Shown in pieces: positions 25,689-34,454 of a stretch of DNA of 64,000 nt. The stretch spans positions 62,001-126,000 of the forward strand of contig NZ_JAVRHO010000003.1 in assembly GCF_031846515.1 (NCBI RefSeq), written 5' to 3'. The position numbers and the translations under genes are program-made. Every line of letters starts with the position of its first letter. Position 1 is the first letter of the stretch. Under the pieces are notes generated by a model, which did not search any database, had not been told where the DNA came from, and saw only the letters and a program-made list of their open reading frames with translations. The DNA is from Autumnicola lenta. Its GTDB lineage: Bacteria; Bacteroidota; Bacteroidia; Flavobacteriales; Flavobacteriaceae.

Positions 25689-25696
25689 TATCTTTG
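25689..25696 (+). promoter_or_regulatory. -7 element of uvrC, implies a leaderless mRNA
   Basis: TATCTTTG matches TAnnTTTG and is followed after exactly five bases by the uvrC ATG at 25702. In this phylum the start site lies about that distance beyond the element, so the message would begin at or next to the start codon. The mfd gene (minus strand, 55240) has the same octamer and the same spacing. Confidence 0.65.
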
Positions 25697-25701
25697 AAGT
25701 A

Positions 25702-27495
25702 ATGGAAAAGCCTGCATTGGAAGTACAACTGCAAACTCTGCCCGACAGTCCCGGGGTGTACCAGTATTACGATAAGAACGGGAAAATCCTGTATGTAGGG
25801 AAGGCGAAAAACCTTAAGAAAAGGGTCACTTCCTACTTTACCAAACGTCACGACTCTCACAGGATAGGCGTAATGGTGAAGAAGATTAAGGAAATTAAGC
25901 ATATTGTGGTTGCTTCGGAAACCGATGCGCTGCTGCTTGAAAATAACCTTATTAAAAAGCATCAGCCGCGGTTTAATGTGATGCTAAAGGATGATAAAAC
26001 CTATCCCTGGATCTGCATTAAAAACGAACGATTTCCCAGGGTTTTCCCAACCCGCAGGCTAATTAAGGATGGCAGCGAATACTACGGCCCCTTCACCAGT
26101 TTTAAAACTGTAAATACACTTTTGGACCTTATTAAAGGCTTGTACAAACTCAGGACTTGTAATTATGATTTAGCTGAAGATAAGATCGAAAATGGCAAAT
26201 ACAAGGTGTGCCTTGAGTATCATTTGGGAAATTGTGAAGGTCCTTGTGAAGCTAAGCAGGCAGAAGAAGATTACAACCGGAATATTGAAGCCATAAGGCA
26301 GATCGTAAAAGGAAATTTTAAGGATTCCCTGCAGCAGTTTAGAAATCAGATGAAAGTGCATGCTGAAAATATGGAATTTGAAGATGCGCAGCGAATCAAG
26401 GAAAAAATTAATGTACTTGAGAATTATCAGTCAAAATCTACAATCGTAAATCCCAAAATTACTAATGTAGATGTTTTTTCCATTACCAGTGACGAGGGTT
26501 ATGGCTATGTAAATTTCCTTCAGATTTCTCACGGCGCCATTATCAGGTCGCATACTATTGAAATGAAGAAAAAGCTGGACGAAAGTGATCAGGAACTGCT
26601 GGAATTGGCAATTACCGAGATAAGGCAGCGCTTCAATTCAAATTCAAAAGAAATTTATCTTCCGTTTAATATTGAATTTGCTGAAGATGTAAAGGTTACC
26701 GTTCCGCAGTTGGGCGATAAGAAGAAAATTGTAGAGCTATCCCTCAGAAATGCCAAATATTACCGCCAGGAGCGGTTTAAACAGATGAAAATTATAGATC
26801 CGGACCGCCATGTGAACCGTATTATGGCCCAGATGAAGGAGGATTTACGTTTAAACGAAGAACCGCGGCATATAGAATGCTTTGACAATTCAAATATACA
26901 GGGAACCAACCCGGTAGCTGCCTGTGTGGTCTTTAAAAACGGAAAACCGAGTAAAAAAGACTATAGAAAGTTCAATATAAAGACAGTAGAAGGCCCAAAT
27001 GACTTCGCTTCTATGGAAGAAGTGGTTTTTAGAAGGTATAGGAGATTGCTAAATGAAGGTGAAGACCTGCCGCAGTTAATTATAGTGGATGGTGGAAAAG
27101 GGCAATTATCGTCCGGTGTTAAAGCTTTGGAGACTTTGGGTCTACGTGGAAAAATTGCAATTATCGGCATTGCGAAACGGCTGGAAGAAATTTTCTATCC
27201 AGATGACAATATTCCGCTTTATCTGGACAAGAAAACAGAGAGTTTAAAAATCATTCAGCAGTTAAGAAACGAGGCGCATAGATTCGGAATTACTTTTCAT
27301 CGTAACAAAAGGAGTAAAGTTGCGTTAAATACAGAGTTGGAATCTATTGCGGGAATTGGAGAAAAGACAGTTATTGAATTATTAAAACAATTTAGATCTG
27401 TTAAAAGAATAAAAGAGGCTTCTCTGGAAAATCTGAGTGAAGTAGTAGGAGCTTCAAAAGCACGTATTCTATATGAGCACTATCATAAGAAATAA
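25702..27495 (+). CDS. uvrC: UvrABC excinuclease subunit C
   Basis: 597 residues. UvrC makes the two incisions of nucleotide excision repair. Domains in order: GIY-YIG nuclease (about 14-95; GVYQYYDKNGKILYVGKAKN), the Cys-bearing region CNYDLAEDKIENGKYKVCLEY, UVR motif binding UvrB (about 205-240; MEFEDAQRIKEKINVLENYQ), RNase H-like endonuclease (ECFDNSNIQGTNPVAACVVF; LIIVDGGKGQLSSG) and C-terminal helix-hairpin-helix (SIAGIGEKTVIELLKQF). Transcribed from its own, apparently leaderless, promoter. The stop codon directly abuts the ATG of the patatin gene. Confidence 0.97.
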   Translation: MEKPALEVQLQTLPDSPGVYQYYDKNGKILYVGKAKNLKKRVTSYFTKRHDSHRIGVMVKKIKEIKHIVVASETDALLLENNLIKKHQPRFNVMLKDDKTYPWICIKNERFPRVFPTRRLIKDGSEYYGPFTSFKTVNTLLDLIKGLYKLRTCNYDLAEDKIENGKYKVCLEYHLGNCEGPCEAKQAEEDYNRNIEAIRQIVKGNFKDSLQQFRNQMKVHAENMEFEDAQRIKEKINVLENYQSKSTIVNPKITNVDVFSITSDEGYGYVNFLQISHGAIIRSHTIEMKKKLDESDQELLELAITEIRQRFNSNSKEIYLPFNIEFAEDVKVTVPQLGDKKKIVELSLRNAKYYRQERFKQMKIIDPDRHVNRIMAQMKEDLRLNEEPRHIECFDNSNIQGTNPVAACVVFKNGKPSKKDYRKFNIKTVEGPNDFASMEEVVFRRYRRLLNEGEDLPQLIIVDGGKGQLSSGVKALETLGLRGKIAIIGIAKRLEEIFYPDDNIPLYLDKKTESLKIIQQLRNEAHRFGITFHRNKRSKVALNTELESIAGIGEKTVIELLKQFRSVKRIKEASLENLSEVVGASKARILYEHYHKK

Positions 27496-29715
27496 ATGAA
27501 AAACATACTGGTCATTTTTTTGTGTTTAATAAGTGTCAGGGGATTTTCCCAGCAAAAAGATGATCCTAAGGTTGGTCTTGTTTTAAGTGGTGGTGGTGCA
27601 AAAGGCCTGGCACATATTGGTGCTTTGAAAATTATTGAAGAAGCCGGGGTACGTATAGATTACATTGGAGGAAGTAGTATGGGCGCTATAATTGGCGGTT
27701 TATATGCTTCGGGTTATACTGCCAATGATCTTGATTCTATATTTCATGAAACTAATTTTAATATCCTTATCCAGGACGATCTTCCGCGAAGCGCAAAAAC
27801 TTTTTACGAAAAAGAGGACACCGAGAAGTACGCCATAAGTCTTCCTTTTGATAATTTTAGATTAGGCCTGCCATCGGGACTTTCCAAAGGCCAGAATATT
27901 TATAACCTCATGTCGCGTTTGACGATGCATGTGAGCGAAATTGATGACTTTAATGAGCTTCCCATTCCGTTTTTTTGTACTGCTGCAGATATTGAAACCG
28001 GGGAAGAGGTGATTTTGGATAGCGGTTCTCTTGCCAAAGCAGTATCGGCCAGTGGTGCAATCCCTTCAATATTTAGTCCGGTGAAAATCGATGGTCGTTT
28101 ACTTACAGATGGCGGGGTGGCAAATAATTATCCTATAGAGGAATTAAAAAGGAGAGGTGCAGAAATTATTATTGGGGTAGATGTTCAGGATACGCTTATC
28201 GATAAGGATAATCTCCGGAGTGTGCTTGATATTTTAACACAAATTGGCAATTTCAGGACGATTAGCGAGATGAAGGATAAGATCCCGCAGACCGATATTT
28301 ACATTAATCCTGATATTTCGAAATTTTCTGTGATTTCGTTTAGCGAAGGGGAGGCTATAATTGATTCCGGAAGGGTCGCGGCAAAGGAAAAATACCAGCA
28401 GTTGGAACAACTTGCGGCAAGGCAGAAAGATTTTAAGAGAGAGCTAAAGAAGCAAGGACAGGACAGCATTTATGTGACTAATCTTGAAATAAATGGTAAT
28501 AACACTTATCCGCAGTCCTACATTTTAGGAAAACTGAAACTGGATCCTGAAAAAAAATTGACGTTTAATGATCTTAATGTAGGGGTGAATAACCTTTCGG
28601 CTACCGGAAATTTTGATAAAATTAGTTACAACCTGATTCCCGGTAAAGACGGCGAGGAGTACACCCTGAATATGGATATTGAGGAAAGTGAGAATAAATC
28701 CTATCTCCGGTTAGCATTGCATTATGATGACCTTTATGAAAGCGGCGTTTTGCTGAACCTTACCCGCAAAAGTTTGCTTTTAACCAATGATGTTGCTTCC
28801 GTGGATGTGGTTGTTGGGGATCATTTCAGGTATTACTTCGATTATTATATAGATAAGGGTTATTACTGGAGTATAGGGCTTAAATCAAGATTTAATAATT
28901 TTAATAAAGACATTTCTTTTGATTTTGCCAATCAGAATGGGGATTTGCAAAATATTGGCGTGGAGAATATAGGTATAGATTACAAAGACATTACCAACCA
29001 GTTTTACGTGGAAACACTTTTCCAGCAAGTATTCTCTTTTGGGATGGGTGCCGAACATAAATATTTGGATATCACTTCTGAAGCTTTTCAGGATGAAAAT
29101 GGCGAAAGCGGAAATACTGTATTTGAGGATAACAATTATTACAGCGCGTTTGGTTACTTAAAATTTGATTCGTACGACAATAAATATTTTCCTAGCCAGG
29201 GAGTTTATTTTGATGGCGACTTCCATGTTTATCTGTTTTCTTCAAATAATGATTTTGCTGAATTTTCTATTGCAAAGGGAAAAGTAGGTTACGCTGCCAC
29301 ACCTTTTGAAAAATTCACCACCCGTATTTCTGCAGAAACGGGATTTAAAATTGGAAACGACAATATAAACACGCTCGATTTCTTCTTGGGCGGTTATGGT
29401 AATTACCCAATCAATAACTTTATTTCTTTCTATGGTTATGATTTTATAAGTCTGTCGGGGGACAGCTATATAAAAGCTTTACTTGACCTCGATTATGAAT
29501 TATTTCGAAAACATCACCTGATCGCCAGTGTAAACATCGCCAACGTGGAGAATAAATTATACTCTAGCGGAAACTGGCTTTCCATGCCAGATTATACCGG
29601 CTACGCACTTGGTTATGGACTGGAAACTTTCCTTGGCCCCCTGGAAGTGAAGTATAGTTATTCCCCCGAAATCAAGGAGAGTCATTGGTTTTTTAGTTTA
29701 GGCTTTTGGTTCTAA
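27496..29715 (+). CDS. Patatin-like phospholipase with C-terminal outer-membrane barrel (type Vd-like)
   Basis: 739 residues. Signal peptide about 1-19. The patatin domain (about 25-230) has the oxyanion loop SGGGAKG (31-37), the nucleophile in GSSMG (Ser61) and the second dyad residue in DGGVANN (Asp205). Then a POTRA-like segment (about 320-385, VTNLEINGNNTYPQSYILGK) and a BamA/TamA-like barrel ending in FFSLGFWF. This is the architecture of PlpD-type autotransporters, in which the lipase is exported through its own barrel. The uvrC stop directly precedes the ATG; co-transcription is likely although the functions are unrelated. Confidence 0.9.
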   Translation: MKNILVIFLCLISVRGFSQQKDDPKVGLVLSGGGAKGLAHIGALKIIEEAGVRIDYIGGSSMGAIIGGLYASGYTANDLDSIFHETNFNILIQDDLPRSAKTFYEKEDTEKYAISLPFDNFRLGLPSGLSKGQNIYNLMSRLTMHVSEIDDFNELPIPFFCTAADIETGEEVILDSGSLAKAVSASGAIPSIFSPVKIDGRLLTDGGVANNYPIEELKRRGAEIIIGVDVQDTLIDKDNLRSVLDILTQIGNFRTISEMKDKIPQTDIYINPDISKFSVISFSEGEAIIDSGRVAAKEKYQQLEQLAARQKDFKRELKKQGQDSIYVTNLEINGNNTYPQSYILGKLKLDPEKKLTFNDLNVGVNNLSATGNFDKISYNLIPGKDGEEYTLNMDIEESENKSYLRLALHYDDLYESGVLLNLTRKSLLLTNDVASVDVVVGDHFRYYFDYYIDKGYYWSIGLKSRFNNFNKDISFDFANQNGDLQNIGVENIGIDYKDITNQFYVETLFQQVFSFGMGAEHKYLDITSEAFQDENGESGNTVFEDNNYYSAFGYLKFDSYDNKYFPSQGVYFDGDFHVYLFSSNNDFAEFSIAKGKVGYAATPFEKFTTRISAETGFKIGNDNINTLDFFLGGYGNYPINNFISFYGYDFISLSGDSYIKALLDLDYELFRKHHLIASVNIANVENKLYSSGNWLSMPDYTGYALGYGLETFLGPLEVKYSYSPEIKESHWFFSLGFWF

Positions 29716-30030
29716 GTTTAGTTCTTTCACCCAAAATATTTTTATTCGCTTCGGAAATTTCTACGGAAGCATTGAGAAGATAGAAGGTCGAAAATTGCAG
29801 TTTTCGGGCAATGGCTTTGCCGGTCACAGGTTCTTCCGAAGATCTTGTAAAACAACTTTTTAAAGCAGGATCAGGGCAAAGAAAAATTCCGAAGGAGCTA
29901 TTATATTTAGCCTTGTTTTAAGAATATTTTAGCATATAATAGCGATATTTGGTTTCATCGGAATTTCAGCTTTAAAAAATGCGTTATTTTACATTTATTT
30001 CTGCGGAATCTCCTTTAAATCTTCAGAATT
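29716..30030. other. Intergenic region with a dispersed palindrome copy
   Basis: 315 bases between the patatin gene and hmgA. One copy of the dispersed element with its GAAGGTCG flank is at 29783-29808. No coding frame, terminator or exact -7 match is seen. Confidence 0.5.
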
Positions 30031-31197
30031 ATGCCTTTTTATCATCAACTTGGGAAAATACCTCATAAAAGACATACGGTTTTTAAGAAGCCGGATGGTA
30101 GCCTGTATTATGAACAATTATTTGGCACCATAGGTTTTGATGGAATGTATTCTAATTCTTACCATGAGCACAGGCCCACACAGGTAAAGGAAATGAGTGC
30201 AGGCAATAGTGTAAAACCTAAAATAGCGGTAGCAAATAATTTAAAGTCCTATAAATTTAAAGGTTTTAAGGTGGTGCCTGCGCCAGATTATCTGGAAAGC
30301 AGGAGAATTGTGTTGACCAATAGCGATGTGAACATTGCACTTGCTTCCCCGCAGGCTTCCACAAAAGATTATTTCTATAAAAATTCTGATGCAGATGAGC
30401 TGCTCTTCATCCATAAAGGTAGTGGGAAGCTTAGAACGCATTTGGGAAATCTGGATTTTAAGTATGGAGATTATTTGTTAATTCCCAGGGGAACCATCTA
30501 TAAGCTGGATTTTGATGATGAGAATAACCGCTTATTTATTGTAGAATCCCGCCGTCCTGTTTACACTCCAAAAAAATACAGAAACTGGTTTGGGCAATTA
30601 CTGGAGCAATCTCCTTTTTGTGAGAGGGATTTGCGCAGACCTTACGAGCTGGAAACCAATGATGAAGAAGGAGAATTTTTGATTAAAATAAAAAAACAAG
30701 GGGAGATCTTTGATGCTGTTTACGCGACACACCCTTTTGATGTGGTAGGTTACGACGGCTATAATTATCCATATGCATTTTCAATACACGATTTTGAGCC
30801 GATAACCGGAAGAATTCACCAGCCACCCCCGGTACACCAGACTTTTGAAACGGACGCTTTTGTGGTTTGTAGTTTTTGTCCGCGCAAATACGATTATCAC
30901 CCGGAGAGTATTCCGGCTCCTTACAGCCACAGTAATATAGATAGTGATGAGGTACTCTACTATGTTGATGGTGATTTTATGAGCCGGAATGATATTGAAG
31001 CAGGACATATTTCACTTCATCCTGCCGGAATTCCGCACGGGCCACACCCGGGAGCGGTAGAAAGGAGTATAGGGCAAATAGAAACTGAAGAATTAGCGGT
31101 TATGGTGGACACTTTTAAACCTCTTATGATTACTGAAGAGGCTCTGGAAATTGCAGATGAAACTTATTACAAATCGTGGTTGGAAGGAAATCATTAA
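30031..31197 (+). CDS. hmgA: Homogentisate 1,2-dioxygenase
   Basis: 388 residues, the short bacterial form. It opens the ring of homogentisate to maleylacetoacetate in tyrosine/phenylalanine degradation. Two cupin halves are visible: LLFIHKGSGKLRTHLGNLDF with GDYLLIPRGTIYKL, and the C-terminal SLHPAGIPHGPHPGAVE that holds the iron-binding His cluster. The N-terminus FYHQLGKIPHKRHT is characteristic. It is followed after 63 bases by hppD, the preceding pathway step. Confidence 0.94.
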   Translation: MPFYHQLGKIPHKRHTVFKKPDGSLYYEQLFGTIGFDGMYSNSYHEHRPTQVKEMSAGNSVKPKIAVANNLKSYKFKGFKVVPAPDYLESRRIVLTNSDVNIALASPQASTKDYFYKNSDADELLFIHKGSGKLRTHLGNLDFKYGDYLLIPRGTIYKLDFDDENNRLFIVESRRPVYTPKKYRNWFGQLLEQSPFCERDLRRPYELETNDEEGEFLIKIKKQGEIFDAVYATHPFDVVGYDGYNYPYAFSIHDFEPITGRIHQPPPVHQTFETDAFVVCSFCPRKYDYHPESIPAPYSHSNIDSDEVLYYVDGDFMSRNDIEAGHISLHPAGIPHGPHPGAVERSIGQIETEELAVMVDTFKPLMITEEALEIADETYYKSWLEGNH

Positions 31198-31260
31198 GCT
31201 GAAGAATTTCTTCAAATATTATAGTTTTAAAAAGGTAAAGGATCTATAAAAATAAACGGA

Positions 31261-32403
31261 ATGGCTACAGATAAAACATCTTTAAATTTGAAAAAGGAAG
31301 TACCGGAAGCAGAAGATTTCCTGCCGATCCTGGGAACAGACTTCGTGGAGTTGTATGTGGGGAATGCAAAGCAGTCCGCTTATTATTATCAGCATGCCTG
31401 GGGATTCCAGCCTTTGGCATATTCAGGATTGGAAACCGGAAAAAAGGATAGTGTTTCGTATGTTCTTCAGCAAGGAAAAATAAGGCTCGTATTAACTTCT
31501 CCCTTACAACCAAAAGGTGAAATTAATGCGCATATAGATAAACATGGAGACGGTGTAAAGATGGTAGCACTATGGGTGGACGATGCCAGGAAGAGCTATG
31601 AAGAAACTACAAAAAGAGGGGCTAAATCCTACAGGGAACCTTACGTGATGCAGGATGAGCATGGATCTGTTGTTATTTCAGGAATTCATACCTATGGAGA
31701 AACCATTCATCTTTTTATAGAAAGGAAAAACTATTCCGGCTCTTTCCTGCCGGGATACAAAGCATATTCTCCTCTGGCAAAATCTAAAGAAGTCGGTCTC
31801 AAATATATAGATCACATGGTCGGAAATGTTGGCTGGAATGAAATGAACAAATGGTGTGAATTTTATGCTAAAGTCATGGGTTTTGCTCAGATGGTTTCTT
31901 TTGATGATAAAGATATTTCTACAGAATATACTGCTTTAATGAGCAAAGTTATGAGTAATGGTAACGGCAGGATCAAGTTTCCCATTAACGAACCGGCTAA
32001 AGGAAAGAAGAAATCTCAAATTGAAGAATATATTGACTTTTACAATGGTGCAGGAGTACAGCATATTGCTCTTGCGACAGATAATATTATAGAAACTGTT
32101 ACGCTTTTACGGGACAACGGAGTGGAATTTCTTCATGTTCCCGCAACTTATTACGAAACGGTTTTGGAAAGGGTGGGAAAAATAGATGAAGATTTAGAGC
32201 CTCTTAAAGAATTAGGAGTGCTTATAGATAGAGATGACGAAGGTTATCTGCTTCAGATTTTTACAAAACCTGTTTTGGACCGTCCAACAATGTTTTTTGA
32301 AATTATCCAGAGGAAAGGAGCACAATCTTTTGGAAAGGGAAACTTTAAGGCACTATTTGAGGCCATAGAAAGGGAACAGGATTTACGTGGAACGCTAAAT
32401 TAG
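31261..32403 (+). CDS. hppD: 4-hydroxyphenylpyruvate dioxygenase
   Basis: 380 residues. Converts 4-hydroxyphenylpyruvate to homogentisate, the substrate of the enzyme encoded upstream. Two vicinal-oxygen-chelate domains; the iron ligands are the His in YIDHMVGNVG, the His in GVQHIALATDNI and the Glu in MFFEIIQRKG. The C-terminus GNFKALFEAIEREQDLRGTL is the conserved tail that closes the active site. Together with hmgA it makes an operon for tyrosine catabolism; maleylacetoacetate isomerase and fumarylacetoacetase are not in the window. Confidence 0.96.
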   Translation: MATDKTSLNLKKEVPEAEDFLPILGTDFVELYVGNAKQSAYYYQHAWGFQPLAYSGLETGKKDSVSYVLQQGKIRLVLTSPLQPKGEINAHIDKHGDGVKMVALWVDDARKSYEETTKRGAKSYREPYVMQDEHGSVVISGIHTYGETIHLFIERKNYSGSFLPGYKAYSPLAKSKEVGLKYIDHMVGNVGWNEMNKWCEFYAKVMGFAQMVSFDDKDISTEYTALMSKVMSNGNGRIKFPINEPAKGKKKSQIEEYIDFYNGAGVQHIALATDNIIETVTLLRDNGVEFLHVPATYYETVLERVGKIDEDLEPLKELGVLIDRDDEGYLLQIFTKPVLDRPTMFFEIIQRKGAQSFGKGNFKALFEAIEREQDLRGTLN

Positions 32404-32584
32404 ATATAAAAAATTGCTTACCCGTAACTGTTTGGCTTTGTTTTTTAAAGAGATATAATCCTTTTGGTTAAAGTCTATTTTATTGTTGTTCTGAAATTTG
32501 AATATATAGACTTTTGCGCCCGCATTTTTTTGGATTCATTACAAAAGTGTTTTCATAATTTAAGTTAGTTGGTTTGTTAAGACA

Positions 32585-32617
32585 AAAAGCCCTGTCATTT
32601 AATTTGACGGGGCTTTT
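32585..32617 (+). terminator. Terminator of hmgA-hppD, overlapping the next promoter
   Basis: AAAAGCCCTGTCA (32585-32597) pairs with TGACGGGGCTTTT (32605-32617) with one G-U pair and a 7-base loop. The right arm contains the TTG of the promoter for the DUF3108 gene. Confidence 0.85.
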
Positions 32618-32633
32618 GGTTTTAATACATTTG
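32604..32633 (+). promoter_or_regulatory. Promoter of the DUF3108-TDO-M23 operon
   Basis: TTG (32604-32606), 19 bases, TACATTTG (32626-32633): a full match to the Bacteroidota TTG / TAnnTTTG pattern. The leader would be about 62 bases. The -33 element lies in the descending arm of the preceding terminator. Confidence 0.7.
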
Positions 32634-32702
32634 GAATAGTAATTGTAAATATTTTCTTAAACTTACAAATCAGCCCCGTTTTTCGGAAAATAAAAAAATA
32701 TT

Positions 32703-33482
32703 ATGAAAAGATTTATTGCGGTTGCACTTCTTATCTTTTTTGGCTTTTCTCCCTTCCGGGGAAATTCTCAAGAGGCATTTCAGAAAGGGGAATGGCTCAA
32801 ATTCCGCATTCATTATGGCATGTTCACTGCAAGTTTTGCTACACTCGAGGTAGATGAAACGGTGGTAAATGGCAAGCCAGTATATCATGTCGAAGGTATT
32901 GGAAAATCCACAGCACCTTTAAGTTGGTTTTTCAAGGTAGATGATAATTATCAAACCTTTATAGATAAAAAAGATGGGAAGCCATACAGGTTTATTAGGA
33001 AAATCAACGAGGGAGGACATACTAAAGATCTTGAGGTTCATTTTAATCATAAGGATAATCAGGCGCTGGTCTACAATAAAAAATATAATACCAACAAGAC
33101 TTACACTACAAAAGAAAATGTGCATGATATGTTATCTGCATTTTATTATATTCGCAACGAAATCAGCAGCGACGGTTTAAGACCGGGAGAGGAAATGAAT
33201 TTGAACCTTTTTATCGATGATGAAAATATGGATTTCAAATTGCAATTTATTGGTCGTGAGGTTATTAAAACGAAATTTGGAAAAGTAGCCACTCTTAAAT
33301 TTCGTCCCTTTGTAATGGCGGGTAGGGTATTTAAAGAGAAGGAAAGTCTCACTTTTTGGGTAACCGATGATGAAAATAAAATACCGGTGAAGATAGAGGC
33401 AGATCTCGCTGTTGGTTCACTGGATGCCGATTTGGATGCTTACAAAGGACTAAGGAATCCGTTTAGGATAATTATGGATTAA
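32703..33482 (+). CDS. DUF3108-domain exported protein
   Basis: 259 residues with a signal peptide (KRFIAVALLIFFGFSPFRGNSQ). The body matches DUF3108 (GEWLKFRIHYGMFTASFATLEV at the start and VPVKIEADLAVGSLDADL-like C-terminal ending PVKIEADLAVGSL). DUF3108 proteins are periplasmic or outer-membrane-linked beta-rich proteins of unknown function. It is the first gene of a tight group: two bases to the TDO gene, then one base to an M23 lipoprotein. Confidence 0.82.
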   Translation: MKRFIAVALLIFFGFSPFRGNSQEAFQKGEWLKFRIHYGMFTASFATLEVDETVVNGKPVYHVEGIGKSTAPLSWFFKVDDNYQTFIDKKDGKPYRFIRKINEGGHTKDLEVHFNHKDNQALVYNKKYNTNKTYTTKENVHDMLSAFYYIRNEISSDGLRPGEEMNLNLFIDDENMDFKLQFIGREVIKTKFGKVATLKFRPFVMAGRVFKEKESLTFWVTDDENKIPVKIEADLAVGSLDADLDAYKGLRNPFRIIMD

Positions 33483-33484
33483 GG

Positions 33485-34453
33485 ATGGAAATAAAACCGG
33501 AAATAGCTGATCGTATTTCTAAACTTGAAGAAAAGTTTAAAAATTCCGGTCAGGATATGGGCTCCTATTTGGATGGATTGCTCTATGACCGATACCTGTC
33601 TTATTGGGATTATGTGAGTCTGGATACCTTGTTAAGCCTGCAAAAGACAAATACTCATTTTCCGGACGAAACAATTTTTATTACCTACCATCAAATTACT
33701 GAATTATACTTTAAGCTCATTATCCATGAGCAAAAGCAGATTATTGAAAACGAAAGCCTTACGGCTTCTTTTTTTACTGAAAAACTATTACGACTAAATC
33801 GGTACTTCCGGATTCTTATAAATTCTTTTGATGTGATGATCAAGGGAATGGAGAGAGAGCAGTTTTTGAAATTCCGGATGGCCCTATTACCGGCAAGCGG
33901 ATTCCAATCTGCTCAATTTAGGATGATCGAAATCTATGCTACTCCCCTTGAACATATTGTTCTTCATGATAACAGAAAAAACTTCTCTCAGGAAAATTCT
34001 ATTGAGGAATTATATGAACAAGTGTACTGGAAAAGAGGAGGAATAGATTTAAAGACGGGAGAAAAGACTTTAACCCTTAAACAGTTCGAAAAGAGATACA
34101 CGCCCCGTTTCTTGAGAATTGCAAAAGAAGTTAAAGGCTCTACGATGTTCCATAAGTACAAACAACTTCGGCCAGAAGAAAAGCAGGATACTAAACTTAT
34201 CCTGGCTATGAAGGAATTTGACATAAATGTGAATATCAACTGGCTGCTTATGCATATGGGCGCCGCGCATCGTTACCTTAGTAGAGATAAGGAAACGATT
34301 GCTGCTACGGGAGGAACAAACTGGAAAAAGTTTTTGCCGCCGGGATTTCAAAAAATATCCTTTTTCCCCAATCTGTGGAATGAAGAAGAGTTTAACGACT
34401 GGGGCAAACAATGGGTTAACCACATGTTTAACAGCGAAAACCGAAATAATTAA
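33485..34453 (+). CDS. Tryptophan 2,3-dioxygenase family protein
   Basis: 322 residues, longer than the classical bacterial enzyme (near 280). Family motifs: FITYHQITELYFKLIIHE (the active-site His and substrate pocket), FRMALLPASGFQSAQFRMIE (the Arg that binds the substrate carboxylate) and AHRYLSRDKETIAATGGTNW (proximal-His region and the TGG turn). The enzyme class opens the indole ring of tryptophan to N-formylkynurenine using heme. The clustering near hmgA and hppD fits aromatic amino-acid catabolism, but its own transcription unit pairs it with DUF3108 and an M23 lipoprotein. Kynurenine-pathway genes are absent here, so the physiological substrate is unproven. Confidence 0.85.
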   Translation: MEIKPEIADRISKLEEKFKNSGQDMGSYLDGLLYDRYLSYWDYVSLDTLLSLQKTNTHFPDETIFITYHQITELYFKLIIHEQKQIIENESLTASFFTEKLLRLNRYFRILINSFDVMIKGMEREQFLKFRMALLPASGFQSAQFRMIEIYATPLEHIVLHDNRKNFSQENSIEELYEQVYWKRGGIDLKTGEKTLTLKQFEKRYTPRFLRIAKEVKGSTMFHKYKQLRPEEKQDTKLILAMKEFDINVNINWLLMHMGAAHRYLSRDKETIAATGGTNWKKFLPPGFQKISFFPNLWNEEEFNDWGKQWVNHMFNSENRNN

Positions 34454-34454
34454 A

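Noticed and set aside
27145..27170. Palindrome-like GAAAAATTGCAATTATCGG in uvrC
   Set aside because: Imperfect and encodes the conserved GKIAIIGIAKR segment; not counted as a copy.
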